A stretch of DNA of 64,000 nucleotides from Halopseudomonas xinjiangensis. GTDB lineage: Bacteria > Pseudomonadota > Gammaproteobacteria > Pseudomonadales > Pseudomonadaceae. Where the stretch lies: contig NZ_LT629736.1 in the NCBI RefSeq assembly GCF_900104945.1, forward strand, positions 2,418,001 to 2,482,000, written 5' to 3'. The translations under genes and the position numbers were made by a program. Numbering within the stretch: the first letter of the stretch is position 1; each line of letters opens with the position of its first letter. Positions 19,590 to 27,347 of the stretch are shown here, in pieces. Under the pieces are notes generated by a model, which did no database searches, was not told the origin of the DNA, and worked only from the letters and a program-made list of their open reading frames with translations.

Positions 19590-20444
19590 TTACCCGTTGA
19601 TGACGCTGCCACCATTGACGTGGAGAACCTGGCCACTCATGTAGCTGGAATCCTCACTGGCAAGATAGACGTAGGCTGGTGCCACCTCGGCAGGCTGACC
19701 CGGCCGCCCCATGGGCGTATTGCTGCCGAAGCTCGCAACCTGTTCCTCGGTGAAGGTGGAAGGAATCAGCGGCGTCCAGATCGGACCGGGCGCGACGCCG
19801 TTGACGCGAATTCCGCGTGCGGCGAGATTGATCGACAGCGAACGGGTAAAGCCGACGATGGCGCCCTTGGTGGACGAGTAATCGATCAGCATCGGGTTGC
19901 CTTTGTAGGCGGTAACCGACGTCGTATTGATGATGCTGGCGCCTTCCTTGAGATGAGGCAGGACTTTCTGGGTCAGCTGGAACATGCCGAGAATATTGGT
20001 GCGGAAGGTGTGCTCCCACTGCTCGGCGGTAATGTCCTCGAACTGCTTTTGCGGATGCTGCTCCGCCGCGTTATTCACCAGGATGTCGATCTTGCCCCAC
20101 TTGCGAATGGTTTCATCGACGACCCGCTGACACAGGTAGTCATCGATCACGTCGCCCGCGAAATAGAGCATCTCGCTACCGCAGGCCTCGACCTGACGAC
20201 GGGTCTCTTCGGCGTCGGCATGTTCTTCCAGATACACCATGACCACCAAGGCTCCTTCCTTGGCGAAGTGGATGGCGACCGAGCGACCGATGCCGCTGTC
20301 GGCACCAGTAATCAACGCTACCTTGCCGGTCAGTTTTCCGGCTGGACGATAGCTCTCGCGGAAATAGATCGGCTCCGGATCCATCTTGTATTCCCGTCCT
20401 GGGCGATGGTCCTGATGCTGCGGTGGTAGCGTTTCTTCAGACAT
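19590..20444 (-). CDS. SDR-family oxidoreductase (YghA/GSP39-like)
   Basis: A 284-residue short-chain dehydrogenase with a ~40-residue N-terminal extension before the NAD(P) motif (TGADSGIGRS). Further motifs are NNAAEQ, the catalytic Ser region INTTSVTAYKG and YSSTKGA (Tyr-x3-Lys). Long-N-terminus members are often stress-induced (Bacillus GSP39, E. coli YghA). The ATG at 20444 has GGAGG seven bases upstream; the frame is open further back but lacks such a site. The gap to glgE (65 bases) holds a GC-rich GCCGGC inverted repeat but no T-run. The substrate is unknown. Confidence 0.92.
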   Translation of the reverse strand: MSEETLPPQHQDHRPGREYKMDPEPIYFRESYRPAGKLTGKVALITGADSGIGRSVAIHFAKEGALVVMVYLEEHADAEETRRQVEACGSEMLYFAGDVIDDYLCQRVVDETIRKWGKIDILVNNAAEQHPQKQFEDITAEQWEHTFRTNILGMFQLTQKVLPHLKEGASIINTTSVTAYKGNPMLIDYSSTKGAIVGFTRSLSINLAARGIRVNGVAPGPIWTPLIPSTFTEEQVASFGSNTPMGRPGQPAEVAPAYVYLASEDSSYMSGQVLHVNGGSVING

Positions 20445-20547
20445 GCTCGCCTCCAAATAACGAATGGGGTGTGCTGGGTGTGACAGAGCTGTCGAAACAT
20501 TGGTTCCGGCGTATCGGACCGCTTGCGTTCGGCCATGCAGGCCCTGA

Positions 20548-21528
20548 TCAGTCCTCCTCCGGAGGCTTCGCACCGATAGTGCGCCACATACTGGCAGTAA
20601 TGCGTTGCCGGTTGGCGTACCCGGACCATGGATCCGAATTCAGCGTATCGAGCCGTTCACCGAGATTGCCGACGGTCCACTGGGATGCCGCTTTGAGCTG
20701 ACCGAGCTCGTCTCGGTGGATGGGAACCGACACCGGCAGACCGGGCCGCGCGCGTGCCGAGTAGGCGGCGACCGTGCTGGCGCCGCGCTGGTTGCGCAGA
20801 TAGTCGATGAAAATCTTTCCGACGCGGTTCTTCGGTCCCATGGTGGCGGTCAGCCGATCCGGCTGCCGACGACAGGCGAACTCCGAGACCGCGTGGGCAA
20901 AGGCCTTGACGCGCTCCCAGCCATGAAAGCGTCCGAGCGGCACGACGATGTGCATGCCCTTTCCGCCACTGGTCTTGAGGAACGCGTCGAGCCTCAGCTC
21001 GTCAAGAATGTCGAGAAGAAAGGCCGTGGCGTCGAGCATTCGCTGCCACGGCAATTCCGGGTCAGGATCCAGATCGAAGACCAGATGATCCGGGCGCTCG
21101 ATCCGGTCAGTCGTGGCGCCCCAGGTGTGAAACTCCACCGCGCCCATCTGCACCGCGCCGACCAGCGCCTTCTGCGTGTCGATTTCCATTAGCGGCGGAT
21201 GGGCTGGATCGAGTGATTGATCAAGATGCTTGATATCCGGGATGGCCAGTCTCCCGGCGTGCTTCTGAAAGAACTGCTCACCCTCGATGCCTTCCGGGGC
21301 CCGCAGCAGCGAGACGGGGCGATTGTCCAGTCCCGGGAGGATCCAGTCGGCGACGCGGCAGTAGAACCGTGCCAGGTCGATCTTGTGCAGTCCGCTTTGC
21401 GAGTCGATCACCCGCTCGGGGCTGGAAACCGATACCTCAGCTACGTCGATCCGCCCGGTTGAACGCTTGCCCGCGCTGCGCCCGCCGCGGCTGCGCGGCT
21501 TCGCTGACCGAGTCGCTTCAGCGGCCAT
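20548..21528 (-). CDS. LigD polymerase (POL/primase) domain protein, stand-alone
   Basis: A 326-residue protein matching only the POL domain of the NHEJ ligase LigD. Visible: SSPERVIDSQSGLHKIDLAR, RPVSLLRAPEGIEGEQFFQKH, the catalytic Asp pair in FDLDPDPELPW, SGGKGMHIVVPLGR, and the third acidic residue in IFIDYLRNQRGAS. The first ~40 residues are a basic, Arg/Ser-rich linker. In typical Pseudomonas, POL is fused to ligase and phosphoesterase domains in one ~850-residue LigD. Here neither is present, and only 33 bases separate it from ku. It may fill or prime broken ends, with a ligase supplied from elsewhere. Confidence 0.93.
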   Translation of the reverse strand: MAAEATRSAKPRSRGGRSAGKRSTGRIDVAEVSVSSPERVIDSQSGLHKIDLARFYCRVADWILPGLDNRPVSLLRAPEGIEGEQFFQKHAGRLAIPDIKHLDQSLDPAHPPLMEIDTQKALVGAVQMGAVEFHTWGATTDRIERPDHLVFDLDPDPELPWQRMLDATAFLLDILDELRLDAFLKTSGGKGMHIVVPLGRFHGWERVKAFAHAVSEFACRRQPDRLTATMGPKNRVGKIFIDYLRNQRGASTVAAYSARARPGLPVSVPIHRDELGQLKAASQWTVGNLGERLDTLNSDPWSGYANRQRITASMWRTIGAKPPEED

Positions 21529-21561
21529 GACGTACCCCTGGATCGCTGCTTGACCCCGGAA

Positions 21562-22485
21562 TCACCCGCCCGAAGCCTTCTTCCGAGTGCTGGAGGTTTT
21601 CGCCGCTGGCTTGGCAGCAGACTTGCCCCCTGATTTGCCACCGCCCTTCGAGTCGTCGGACGAGCCACTTGATTTGCCGCCCTTCGCCGCCGGTTTGCCC
21701 GCCAGGCTGCGCTTGAGCAGTTCGGTAAGATCGGTGACGTTGGACGCTCTCCGCTCTTCGGGCCCGGTTTCGTCCTTGTCGACCGATTCGATCTCGCCGT
21801 TCTCGGCTTTCTCTTCGACCAGCTCCATGATGCGATCCTGGAAGTTGTCGCGATATTCCTCGGGTTGCCAGGAAGTGGTCATGTCGTCCACCAGGCGGGT
21901 GGCCATGTCCAGCTCGCCCTTGGACAGCTTCACGTCCTTCACCGCATCGGTGAGATCCAGGTAATCCAGGCCGCGAACCTCGGACGGCCAGCGAAGCATG
22001 ACCAGCATCAACGCATCGTCTAAGGGCATGAGCGCCGCGAGTTGCTGACGGGTACGCACCACCACGTTGGCCAGGGCCACCTTGCCGGTCTTGACCAGGG
22101 TTTCACGGAGCAACGCGTAGACCTTCTCGCCACGTTTGTCCGGCGCGAGAAAATACGGCTTCTCGATGTTCGGCAGAGGGATCTCGCTGCTTTCGACGAA
22201 AGCGAAGATGTCGATGGTCTGGGTCGCCTTGGGGTGCGCTGCGCGGATCTCGTCATCGTTCAGCACGACGTACTGGCCGCGCTCGTATTCAACGCCCTTG
22301 ACTATGTTTTCCCGGTCGATTTCCTCACCGGTGGCCTTGTTGATCCGCTTGTACCCGACCGGATCCATGCTGCGCTTGTCGAGCCAGTCGAAATTCACGC
22401 CCTGCGAGGACGTAGCCGATACCAGCCCGACCGGTATGTGCACCAGCCCGAAACTGATCGCGCCCTTCCAGATTGACCGTGGCAT
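21562..22485 (-). CDS. ku: Non-homologous end-joining protein Ku
   Basis: A 307-residue bacterial Ku. The N-terminal signature is SIWKGAISFGLVHIPVGLV, followed by the Ku core (GYKRINKATGEEIDRENIVKG, LVKTGKVALANVVVRTRQQ, MLRWPSEVRGLDYL). After ~residue 230 comes a long Lys/Ser/Gly-rich tail ending in AKTSSTRKKASGG. Ku homodimers bind DNA ends and recruit LigD, and basic tails of this kind assist DNA binding. It precedes the LigD-POL gene by 33 bases on the same strand, forming a two-gene unit. NHEJ in Pseudomonas is associated with stationary phase, consistent with the neighbouring stress genes. Confidence 0.96.
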   Translation of the reverse strand: MPRSIWKGAISFGLVHIPVGLVSATSSQGVNFDWLDKRSMDPVGYKRINKATGEEIDRENIVKGVEYERGQYVVLNDDEIRAAHPKATQTIDIFAFVESSEIPLPNIEKPYFLAPDKRGEKVYALLRETLVKTGKVALANVVVRTRQQLAALMPLDDALMLVMLRWPSEVRGLDYLDLTDAVKDVKLSKGELDMATRLVDDMTTSWQPEEYRDNFQDRIMELVEEKAENGEIESVDKDETGPEERRASNVTDLTELLKRSLAGKPAAKGGKSSGSSDDSKGGGKSGGKSAAKPAAKTSSTRKKASGG

Positions 22486-22560
22486 AGCCGTTCACCTGTT
22501 GAGAACTGTCTACGGATGACTCGGCCGTGGCGGGAAAAGTTTCCGCAGCTGCGCCTCGCT

Positions 22561-23049
22561 TCAATGGTCGGTCTTGTCGGTACGCTGGAACAGCAGCGGG
22601 AGGATGTGCAACACGATCAGTGCGAGACCGGTACTGACCAGAGCAGTCGCCTCCTTGCCCAGCCCGACCGCCACGCCGATGGCTGCGGTAAACCAGATCC
22701 CCGCAGCCGTGGTCAGGCCACGCACGTTGCTGAGATGCTCGCCCTTGATGATGGTACCGGCGCAAAGAAAGCCGATGCCCTGGATGATGCCCTGCACCAC
22801 CCGGCTCATCGCATCGTCCATCGCGCCGGACATGTCTGCCGCCACGACGAACAGACAGGAACCCAGACATACCAGCATGTGGGTGCGCAGTCCCGCAGCC
22901 TTGCCCTGATGTTCCCGTTCGAAGCCGAGGACGCCCCCAAGCATGGCAGCGAAGAGCAATCGCAAGGTCACTCTGGTCGCCTCTTCCACATCACTCAAAT
23001 CCGAGAATTCGTTGATCGTGGTGGCGAAAATGATTTCCCAGTTGCTCAT
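22561..23049 (-). CDS. MgtC/SapB family membrane protein
   Basis: A 162-residue membrane protein with the MgtC signature: LLFAAMLGGVLGFEREHQGK, AGLRTHMLVCLGSCLFVV, QGIIQGIGFLCAGTIIKGE and VRGLTTAAGIWFTAAIGVAVG. It has about four to five membrane spans and no C-terminal ACT-like domain, so it is the short SapB type. Relatives modulate membrane ATPases or magnesium homeostasis; the role here is unknown. Two ATGs occur in tandem; the second (23049) lies six bases from AGGAG and is preferred. It lies upstream of ku on the same strand with a 75-base gap. Confidence 0.9.
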   Translation of the reverse strand: MSNWEIIFATTINEFSDLSDVEEATRVTLRLLFAAMLGGVLGFEREHQGKAAGLRTHMLVCLGSCLFVVAADMSGAMDDAMSRVVQGIIQGIGFLCAGTIIKGEHLSNVRGLTTAAGIWFTAAIGVAVGLGKEATALVSTGLALIVLHILPLLFQRTDKTDH

Positions 23050-23230
23050 CATTGGCTCCTTGCTCGGTTGCCTGCGCGGTATCAGCCCTGTGACCTCCGC
23101 TGCCTGAAAGAGTTTTTGCGATGAGCGCCAGCACCGTGCCGGCCGCTTCGCCTCGCACCGCATGCAACGGAACTAAACAGCGGGTTCAGGGGGTCTACAG
23201 AGGCACACGCAGCAGTATCGGAGACCGCAC

Positions 23231-23464
23231 ATGTCGAAGAAGCACTTTTTTCTTGTGGGATACATCCTTGATAACGACCCGCGTTCAATGGAACTCGAGC
23301 TCGATCAGGACTCCCTTTCCGACGATCAGGCGCGCGAATACATCCGCTCGCAAAACCCGACCGCGAACGACCAGCATATTACTGATATCCGGGTGACCGA
23401 GATCCAGAAGCCCAAGGGTCACAGCAATGACCCGGGGCACAATCTGCAGCATTCCGATCTCTGA
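23231..23464 (+). CDS. Small hypothetical protein
   Basis: A 77-residue, predominantly acidic protein (SKKHFFLVGYILDNDPRS, then MELELDQDSLSDDQAREYI) with a histidine- and asparagine-containing C-terminus. I do not recognise a family. The ATG is preceded by GGAGA at a suitable distance, and the composition is gene-like. It stands alone between the divergent MgtC-family gene and the zinc dehydrogenase at 23534. No signal peptide or membrane segment is seen. Confidence 0.65.
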   Translation: MSKKHFFLVGYILDNDPRSMELELDQDSLSDDQAREYIRSQNPTANDQHITDIRVTEIQKPKGHSNDPGHNLQHSDL

Positions 23465-23533
23465 GCGGCAAACCGCCGCGTCACCGGCAGCGCGCCAGGA
23501 CGACGGGCTATAGCGACACATGAGGGAGCATAA

Positions 23534-24697
23534 ATGCGCGCGCTGACCTATCACGGCCATCACGACGTACGCATCGAAACGGTTGACGACCCGACCATTC
23601 AGCAGCCCGACGACATCATCGTCAAGGTGACGACCGCGGGTATCTGCGGCGCTGACTTGCATCTCTACCGGGGCAAGAACTCGCCGATGAAACTCGGCGA
23701 CATCCTCGGTCAGGAATTCATCGGTGAAGTGGTGGAAACCGGGCCCGAAGTGACCAGCGTACGCAAGGGTGACCGTGTTGTGGTGCCCTCCGTGATTGCC
23801 TGCGGCAGGTGCTTTTTTTGCAAGCGCGGCCAGCACGCAGCCTGTGAAACCACCGCCGGACGAGATGGCGGCCAAAGCGACCGGCACATTCCGCCGCGGG
23901 CAGCATTGTTCGGCTTCGGCCATGCGCATGGGGCGATTCCCGGCGGGCACGCCGAGTACGTCCGCGTTCCGCACGGGAATGTCGGACCCAGGCCCATTCT
24001 CGATTCGCTTACCGACGAACAGGCCATTTTTCTCGGCAGCAGCCTACCGGCCAGTTACCAGGCTGCGGTCGAGGCTGGCATCGGCCCGGGGCACAGCGTG
24101 GCTATCTTCGGTGCGGGGCCGGTGGGGCTGCTCGCCGCCGCCTGCGCCCGGATGCTCGGCGCGGAACAGATATTCGTCATCGACCATCACCCCTACCGCC
24201 TGGCTTTCGCCGAGAAACACTACGACGCCCACACCATCAATTTCGATGAGGTTGACGCGCCGGAGCAGGAAATCATCAGTCGTACGGCGGGCCGTCGCGG
24301 TGTCGATACGGTCATCGATGCGGTGGGCTTCGAAGCCAAGGGCAGCACGCTGGAAACAGTGCTCAGCAAGATCAAGCTGGAACCCGGCAGCAGCATCGCG
24401 CTACGCCAGTGTCTCGCCGCCGTGCGCCGTGGCGGCCACGTCAGCATCTCCGGCGCGTACTGGGGCACTACGTCGAACGTAGCGCTTACCGAGGCCTTCG
24501 ACCGGGGCGTAACGCTGACCATGGGGCAGGCGCATGTCCATCCCTATCTGAGCGAGCTGCAGGAGCACATCGCAAAGGGCGCGCTGCAGCCGGAAAAGAT
24601 CATCAGCCATGGCATGTCCCTCGAGGAAGCGGCGGCCGGCTATCTGATTTTTGACCGAAAGGAGGAAGAGTGCCGCAAGGTCATATTGCGGCCATAA
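23534..24697 (+). CDS. Zinc-dependent alcohol dehydrogenase (MDR family)
   Basis: A 387-residue medium-chain dehydrogenase with all zinc ligands visible: [20 protein letters not shown], and structural-zinc cysteines in [15 protein letters not shown]. The nucleotide site is [18 protein letters not shown]. It is the second enzyme of this class in the window; the other lies 16.8 kb away, carries a different C-terminal tail and has GHEGVG where this one has GQEFIG. Start ATG 23534 follows GAGGGAG. CTATAGC (23502-23508) could be part of a stationary-phase promoter (weak). The substrate is unknown; formaldehyde or aldehyde/alcohol detoxification is plausible. Confidence 0.93.
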   Translation: MRALTYHGHHDVRIETVDDPTIQQPDDIIVKVTTAGICGADLHLYRGKNSPMKLGDILGQEFIGEVVETGPEVTSVRKGDRVVVPSVIACGRCFFCKRGQHAACETTAGRDGGQSDRHIPPRAALFGFGHAHGAIPGGHAEYVRVPHGNVGPRPILDSLTDEQAIFLGSSLPASYQAAVEAGIGPGHSVAIFGAGPVGLLAAACARMLGAEQIFVIDHHPYRLAFAEKHYDAHTINFDEVDAPEQEIISRTAGRRGVDTVIDAVGFEAKGSTLETVLSKIKLEPGSSIALRQCLAAVRRGGHVSISGAYWGTTSNVALTEAFDRGVTLTMGQAHVHPYLSELQEHIAKGALQPEKIISHGMSLEEAAAGYLIFDRKEEECRKVILRP

Positions 24698-24739
24698 CGT
24701 AATGGAAACCTACGTCGTACATGGAACAAGGAGACGATC

Positions 24740-24994
24740 GTGAGCCCTGAAAGCTACGTTCTACTATTGATTTCCTGCTGGCTGCTACTGGCGAGCGCTC
24801 TGCTCTGGGGGATGCTGCGCATCGCCCGCCGCCATTACCCTGCCGACGAGACCTGTGAGCAGCGTTCCGAGCCGGAGAATAGCGACCACATCGTGGCACG
24901 CGGCTCGCAGCAAGGCTTGAACAGCCTGCCCCAGATGCATCCAGGTCATTTCGCTCGCACCTTCGGCCCGTCGTCCGATCGCGCGCGCTGCTGA
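24740..24994 (+). CDS. Small single-pass membrane protein, unknown
   Basis: An 84-residue protein starting at a GTG with AAGGAG six bases upstream (24728-24733). It has one N-terminal membrane segment (VLLLISCWLLLASALLWGML), then RIARRH, so the tail is probably cytoplasmic under the positive-inside rule. The tail is polar with no recognised domain. It follows the zinc dehydrogenase by 42 bases and is probably co-transcribed. I do not recognise a family. Confidence 0.6.
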   Translation: MSPESYVLLLISCWLLLASALLWGMLRIARRHYPADETCEQRSEPENSDHIVARGSQQGLNSLPQMHPGHFARTFGPSSDRARC

Positions 24995-25391
24995 GAGCTA
25001 TGAGGGTGCCTGGGCAATCCTCGCCGGGGCGCCCCTGCAGCCTGATCATGTGCTGAATCCCGGGCCCAGCCCCGACGCGGGGGTCAAGCGGGATGGATGA
25101 TCAACAAAGCAGGCTACCCGTCCTTGGCAATTGGCCATCTGTCGGACAACCGCCAAATATCCCCCTGTTTAAAACACATCAGCTTGCTTACAATCGGTCC
25201 CACTGCTATCAAGTACGAACCACTCGATTTCGCGCGTCATCGAACCAATGTTCGCCATTCGAGGGGTGAGCAGTCTTAGCGAGACCACCTCCGGTCGTTT
25301 GTCATGCTTAGTTGCCACAATGAGCAAACAGCTATTGGCGGCGTATCAGGTTGCGATCCAACCTCAAATGCACATGGCACCAGGAAACACC
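24995..25391. other. Intergenic stretch of ~400 bases without a convincing gene
   Basis: Several short open frames exist, but none has a good ribosome site together with gene-like composition. The region is more AT-rich toward 25150-25330, as expected for a promoter area of the DUF1652-like gene. I see no strong terminator and no RNA gene. Confidence 0.4.
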
Positions 25392-25673
25392 ATGAGAAAG
25401 TCGTCTCTGTATGCAGAGGATATCGAACGTATTCTCAATGCGACCATGGAAGTAGCGAGTAACCGATGCACCGTCGAATCGGACGGTACGCTGACTGTTC
25501 AGCTGCGCTGCCGCGACGAGACCCTCACCGTGGTCGGTATCAAGCCCGTTGAATTCTACAATGCCGAAGCGGTTCAGCGGCTCGCATTGAGTCTGTTGGA
25601 CGAGCTCGAAGCGACGTCCACCCTTGGCGGGCCGGTCCTGACGACAGTGGAAGCCCGTCGCGAAGAAGTCTGA
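25392..25673 (+). CDS. DUF1652-like small protein
   Basis: A 93-residue protein. The pattern DIERILNATMEVASNRCTVE, then SDGTLTVQLRCRDETLTVVGI, and a C-terminal helix (AVQRLALSLLDELEATS) resembles DUF1652, a small family largely confined to Pseudomonas: an N-terminal helix, a Cys-containing strand, then a DG(T/S)(L/M)TV strand. The ATG at 25392 follows an AGGA motif; the longer open frame from 25248 lacks one. Function is unknown. Confidence 0.7.
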   Translation: MRKSSLYAEDIERILNATMEVASNRCTVESDGTLTVQLRCRDETLTVVGIKPVEFYNAEAVQRLALSLLDELEATSTLGGPVLTTVEARREEV

Positions 25674-25717
25674 CACGGCCCGGGCGCATCCGGCGCCCGG
25701 CCACGAAACACTACCGA

Positions 25718-25939
25718 TCACCCCTTGCTATGATCCGGCGACTCGGGTGTCTCGGCCATGCCTCTCGGCCCGAAGCGGCCCCACAATATCCAGCCGATAA
25801 CCGGCAACAGCACGACGACGAGCGCCCAGCCCACCTTGGCTTGCTGGCTTTTCCGGCTCTTTGAAATACTCGTCAGCATCCACAGATCGATACAGATGAT
25901 CAGCAATGCAGCAATGGCAATCAATACACCCGGTTCCAT
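25718..25939 (-). CDS. PLDc_N domain small membrane protein
   Basis: A 73-residue protein with two membrane segments (VLIAIAALLIICIDLWML and GWALVVVLLPVIGWILWGRFG). The ending LLPVIGWILWGRFGPR is the hallmark of the phospholipase D-nuclease N-terminal (PLDc_N) domain, usually found at the N-terminus of cardiolipin synthases and also as stand-alone peptides. A polar tail rich in Pro, Glu and Ser follows. It is convergent with the DUF1652-like gene, with a 44-base gap. Function of the stand-alone form is unknown; a membrane-stress role is a guess. Confidence 0.85.
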   Translation of the reverse strand: MEPGVLIAIAALLIICIDLWMLTSISKSRKSQQAKVGWALVVVLLPVIGWILWGRFGPRGMAETPESPDHSKG

Positions 25940-26098
25940 GCTCTAGCCCCTTTTTACGTGTCTAGACTTTATGTCTCCCTCCGCGCGGCAGAGTTCCTGT
26001 CGGGCCTCAATTGCCTCCGCCATTCATCTGCGCGGCTGAACTAGCCGATGTATCGCCAGTCGTTATTCTCAGATGCACAGCTATCGGAGGTAATGGCC

Positions 26099-26476
26099 AT
26101 GCCACGCGGAAGCAAGGACAAGTACACCGAAAAACAGCAGCGCAAGGCCGAACACATCGAAGAAAGCTACGAAGAGAAAGGCGTACCGGAGAAAGACGCC
26201 GAAGCCCGGGCATGGGCGACGGTCAACAAGCAATCCGGCGGTGGCAATCGAAAAGGCGGCTCTGGCCAAACGAAGAGCGAATCGGCCAAACACCGCGATG
26301 CCAGCCAGTCAGCACGGCGCGCCGTAAAGACCAAACGGGGCGAACCACGCCCGGATCGCTCGCTGGAGTCCGAAACCAAGGAGGAGCTGATGCGCAAGGC
26401 ACGCTCCAGAAACATCAGCGGACGCTCCAGCATGCGCAAGCAGGAGCTGGTCGATGCATTGAAGAAAGCGTCCTGA
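26099..26476 (+). CDS. Small basic protein with a Rho_N-like C-terminal helix motif
   Basis: A 125-residue, highly charged protein. Its N-terminus (MPRGSKDKYTEKQQRKAEHI, then EESYEEKGVPEKDAEARAWA) matches proteins often annotated as plasmid-stabilisation proteins without evidence. The last ~35 residues (ESETKEELMRKARSRNISGR, then SSMRKQELVDALKKAS) resemble the Rho N-terminal/SAP-like nucleic-acid-binding helix pair. Start: GGAGG lies eight bases before the ATG at 26099, while the ATG at 26093 is only two bases away. Probably a DNA/RNA-associated stress protein; function unproven. A 25-base gap leads to the DUF4142 gene. Confidence 0.8.
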   Translation: MPRGSKDKYTEKQQRKAEHIEESYEEKGVPEKDAEARAWATVNKQSGGGNRKGGSGQTKSESAKHRDASQSARRAVKTKRGEPRPDRSLESETKEELMRKARSRNISGRSSMRKQELVDALKKAS

Positions 26477-26501
26477 TTCATCCATTCTCGAGGAGGATTT
26501 C

Positions 26502-27347
26502 ATGAGTAAAGTTCGTATGTTGGCGATGGGCCTGGTTACGCTGGGTGCCGCGGCAGCGGCCTACCGCGCCATGGCCGAGCGCAAGTACTTCGGCCCGGCC
26601 CGCTTCATCGACGCGGCCTCTGCAAAGGGTATCGGGGAGATCGAGGCGGCGCGCCTGGCTTTGAAGAAAGGCCAGTCGGAAGGAGTGAAGCAGTTCGCTC
26701 AGCAGATGATCGAGGAACACACCGCAATCAACCGTGACCTACGCCAGATTGCCCGCAACAAGGGTTACGAAATGGCCGACGAGGCGGACATGCTGAGCAA
26801 GACGGAAGAGCTGTTGCTCAACCTGCGCGAATCGACGGCATTCGACGACGCGTATCTGAAACACCAGGTCGCCAGCCACGAACATTCGCTTTCGCTATTT
26901 CGTCGGGCCGCGGAGTTCGACGACTTCGACGTCAGCAACTTTGCAATGAAGACCCGACCCAAACTGGAGCACCACCTGAAAATGGCTAAAGACATCCAGA
27001 AAGACACCGAGCGAGGCTCGACCCAGAGCAACGACACGCAGCAGAACAAGAGCGCAGCCGGATCTCGGGGTGCCTCAACCACCGCCACGGGCGCGGCGCC
27101 CGAAAAGGACGTAGCGGCCGGCACTGCGAACAATTATGCGAGCAGCGACATTGGCGGTACAACCCACGCCAGCAGCGGGCCGAATCCCGGCGGTGGGATG
27201 CCACCAAACAGTGCTGCGGGCAGCTCGACGGGGAGCACACAGCCCGGACCAGCGGACAGCCCCACCAGCGTACCTGGCAGCCCGGCCAAGGGGCCGTCGG
27301 ACAAATCCTCCCGCAACCTGCCCGGTCACACTGGCGGCGAGCGCTAG
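26502..27347 (+). CDS. DUF4142 domain protein with a long disordered tail
   Basis: A 281-residue protein. It has an N-terminal hydrophobic segment (RMLAMGLVTLGAAAAAYRAM; signal peptide or anchor without a clear cleavage site), then a DUF4142 helical bundle (~residues 32-165), seen as FIDAASAKGIGEIEAARLAL, QFAQQMIEEHTAINRDLRQI and HEHSLSLFRRAA. The last ~115 residues are low-complexity Ser/Gly/Pro/Thr with repeated SS, GG and PG motifs. DUF4142 proteins are ferritin-like-fold periplasmic proteins of unknown function. GAGGAGG lies upstream of the ATG. The stop overlaps the convergent fdhD stop by four bases. Confidence 0.9.
   Translation: MSKVRMLAMGLVTLGAAAAAYRAMAERKYFGPARFIDAASAKGIGEIEAARLALKKGQSEGVKQFAQQMIEEHTAINRDLRQIARNKGYEMADEADMLSKTEELLLNLRESTAFDDAYLKHQVASHEHSLSLFRRAAEFDDFDVSNFAMKTRPKLEHHLKMAKDIQKDTERGSTQSNDTQQNKSAAGSRGASTTATGAAPEKDVAAGTANNYASSDIGGTTHASSGPNPGGGMPPNSAAGSSTGSTQPGPADSPTSVPGSPAKGPSDKSSRNLPGHTGGER

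Noticed and set aside
19550-19590. GCCGGC inverted repeat between glgE and the SDR gene as a terminator
   Set aside because: Only a six-bp stem with no U-run; could be chance in GC-rich DNA.
23170-23198. Possible AlgU-type promoter (GAACTA, then GTCTAC) before the 77-residue protein gene
   Set aside because: Spacing is right for an ECF site but the -10 does not match TCTGA, so it stays below what I would report.
25097-25279. Short open frame of ~60 codons
   Set aside because: No ribosome site, no hydrophobic or domain pattern; lies in a likely promoter region.
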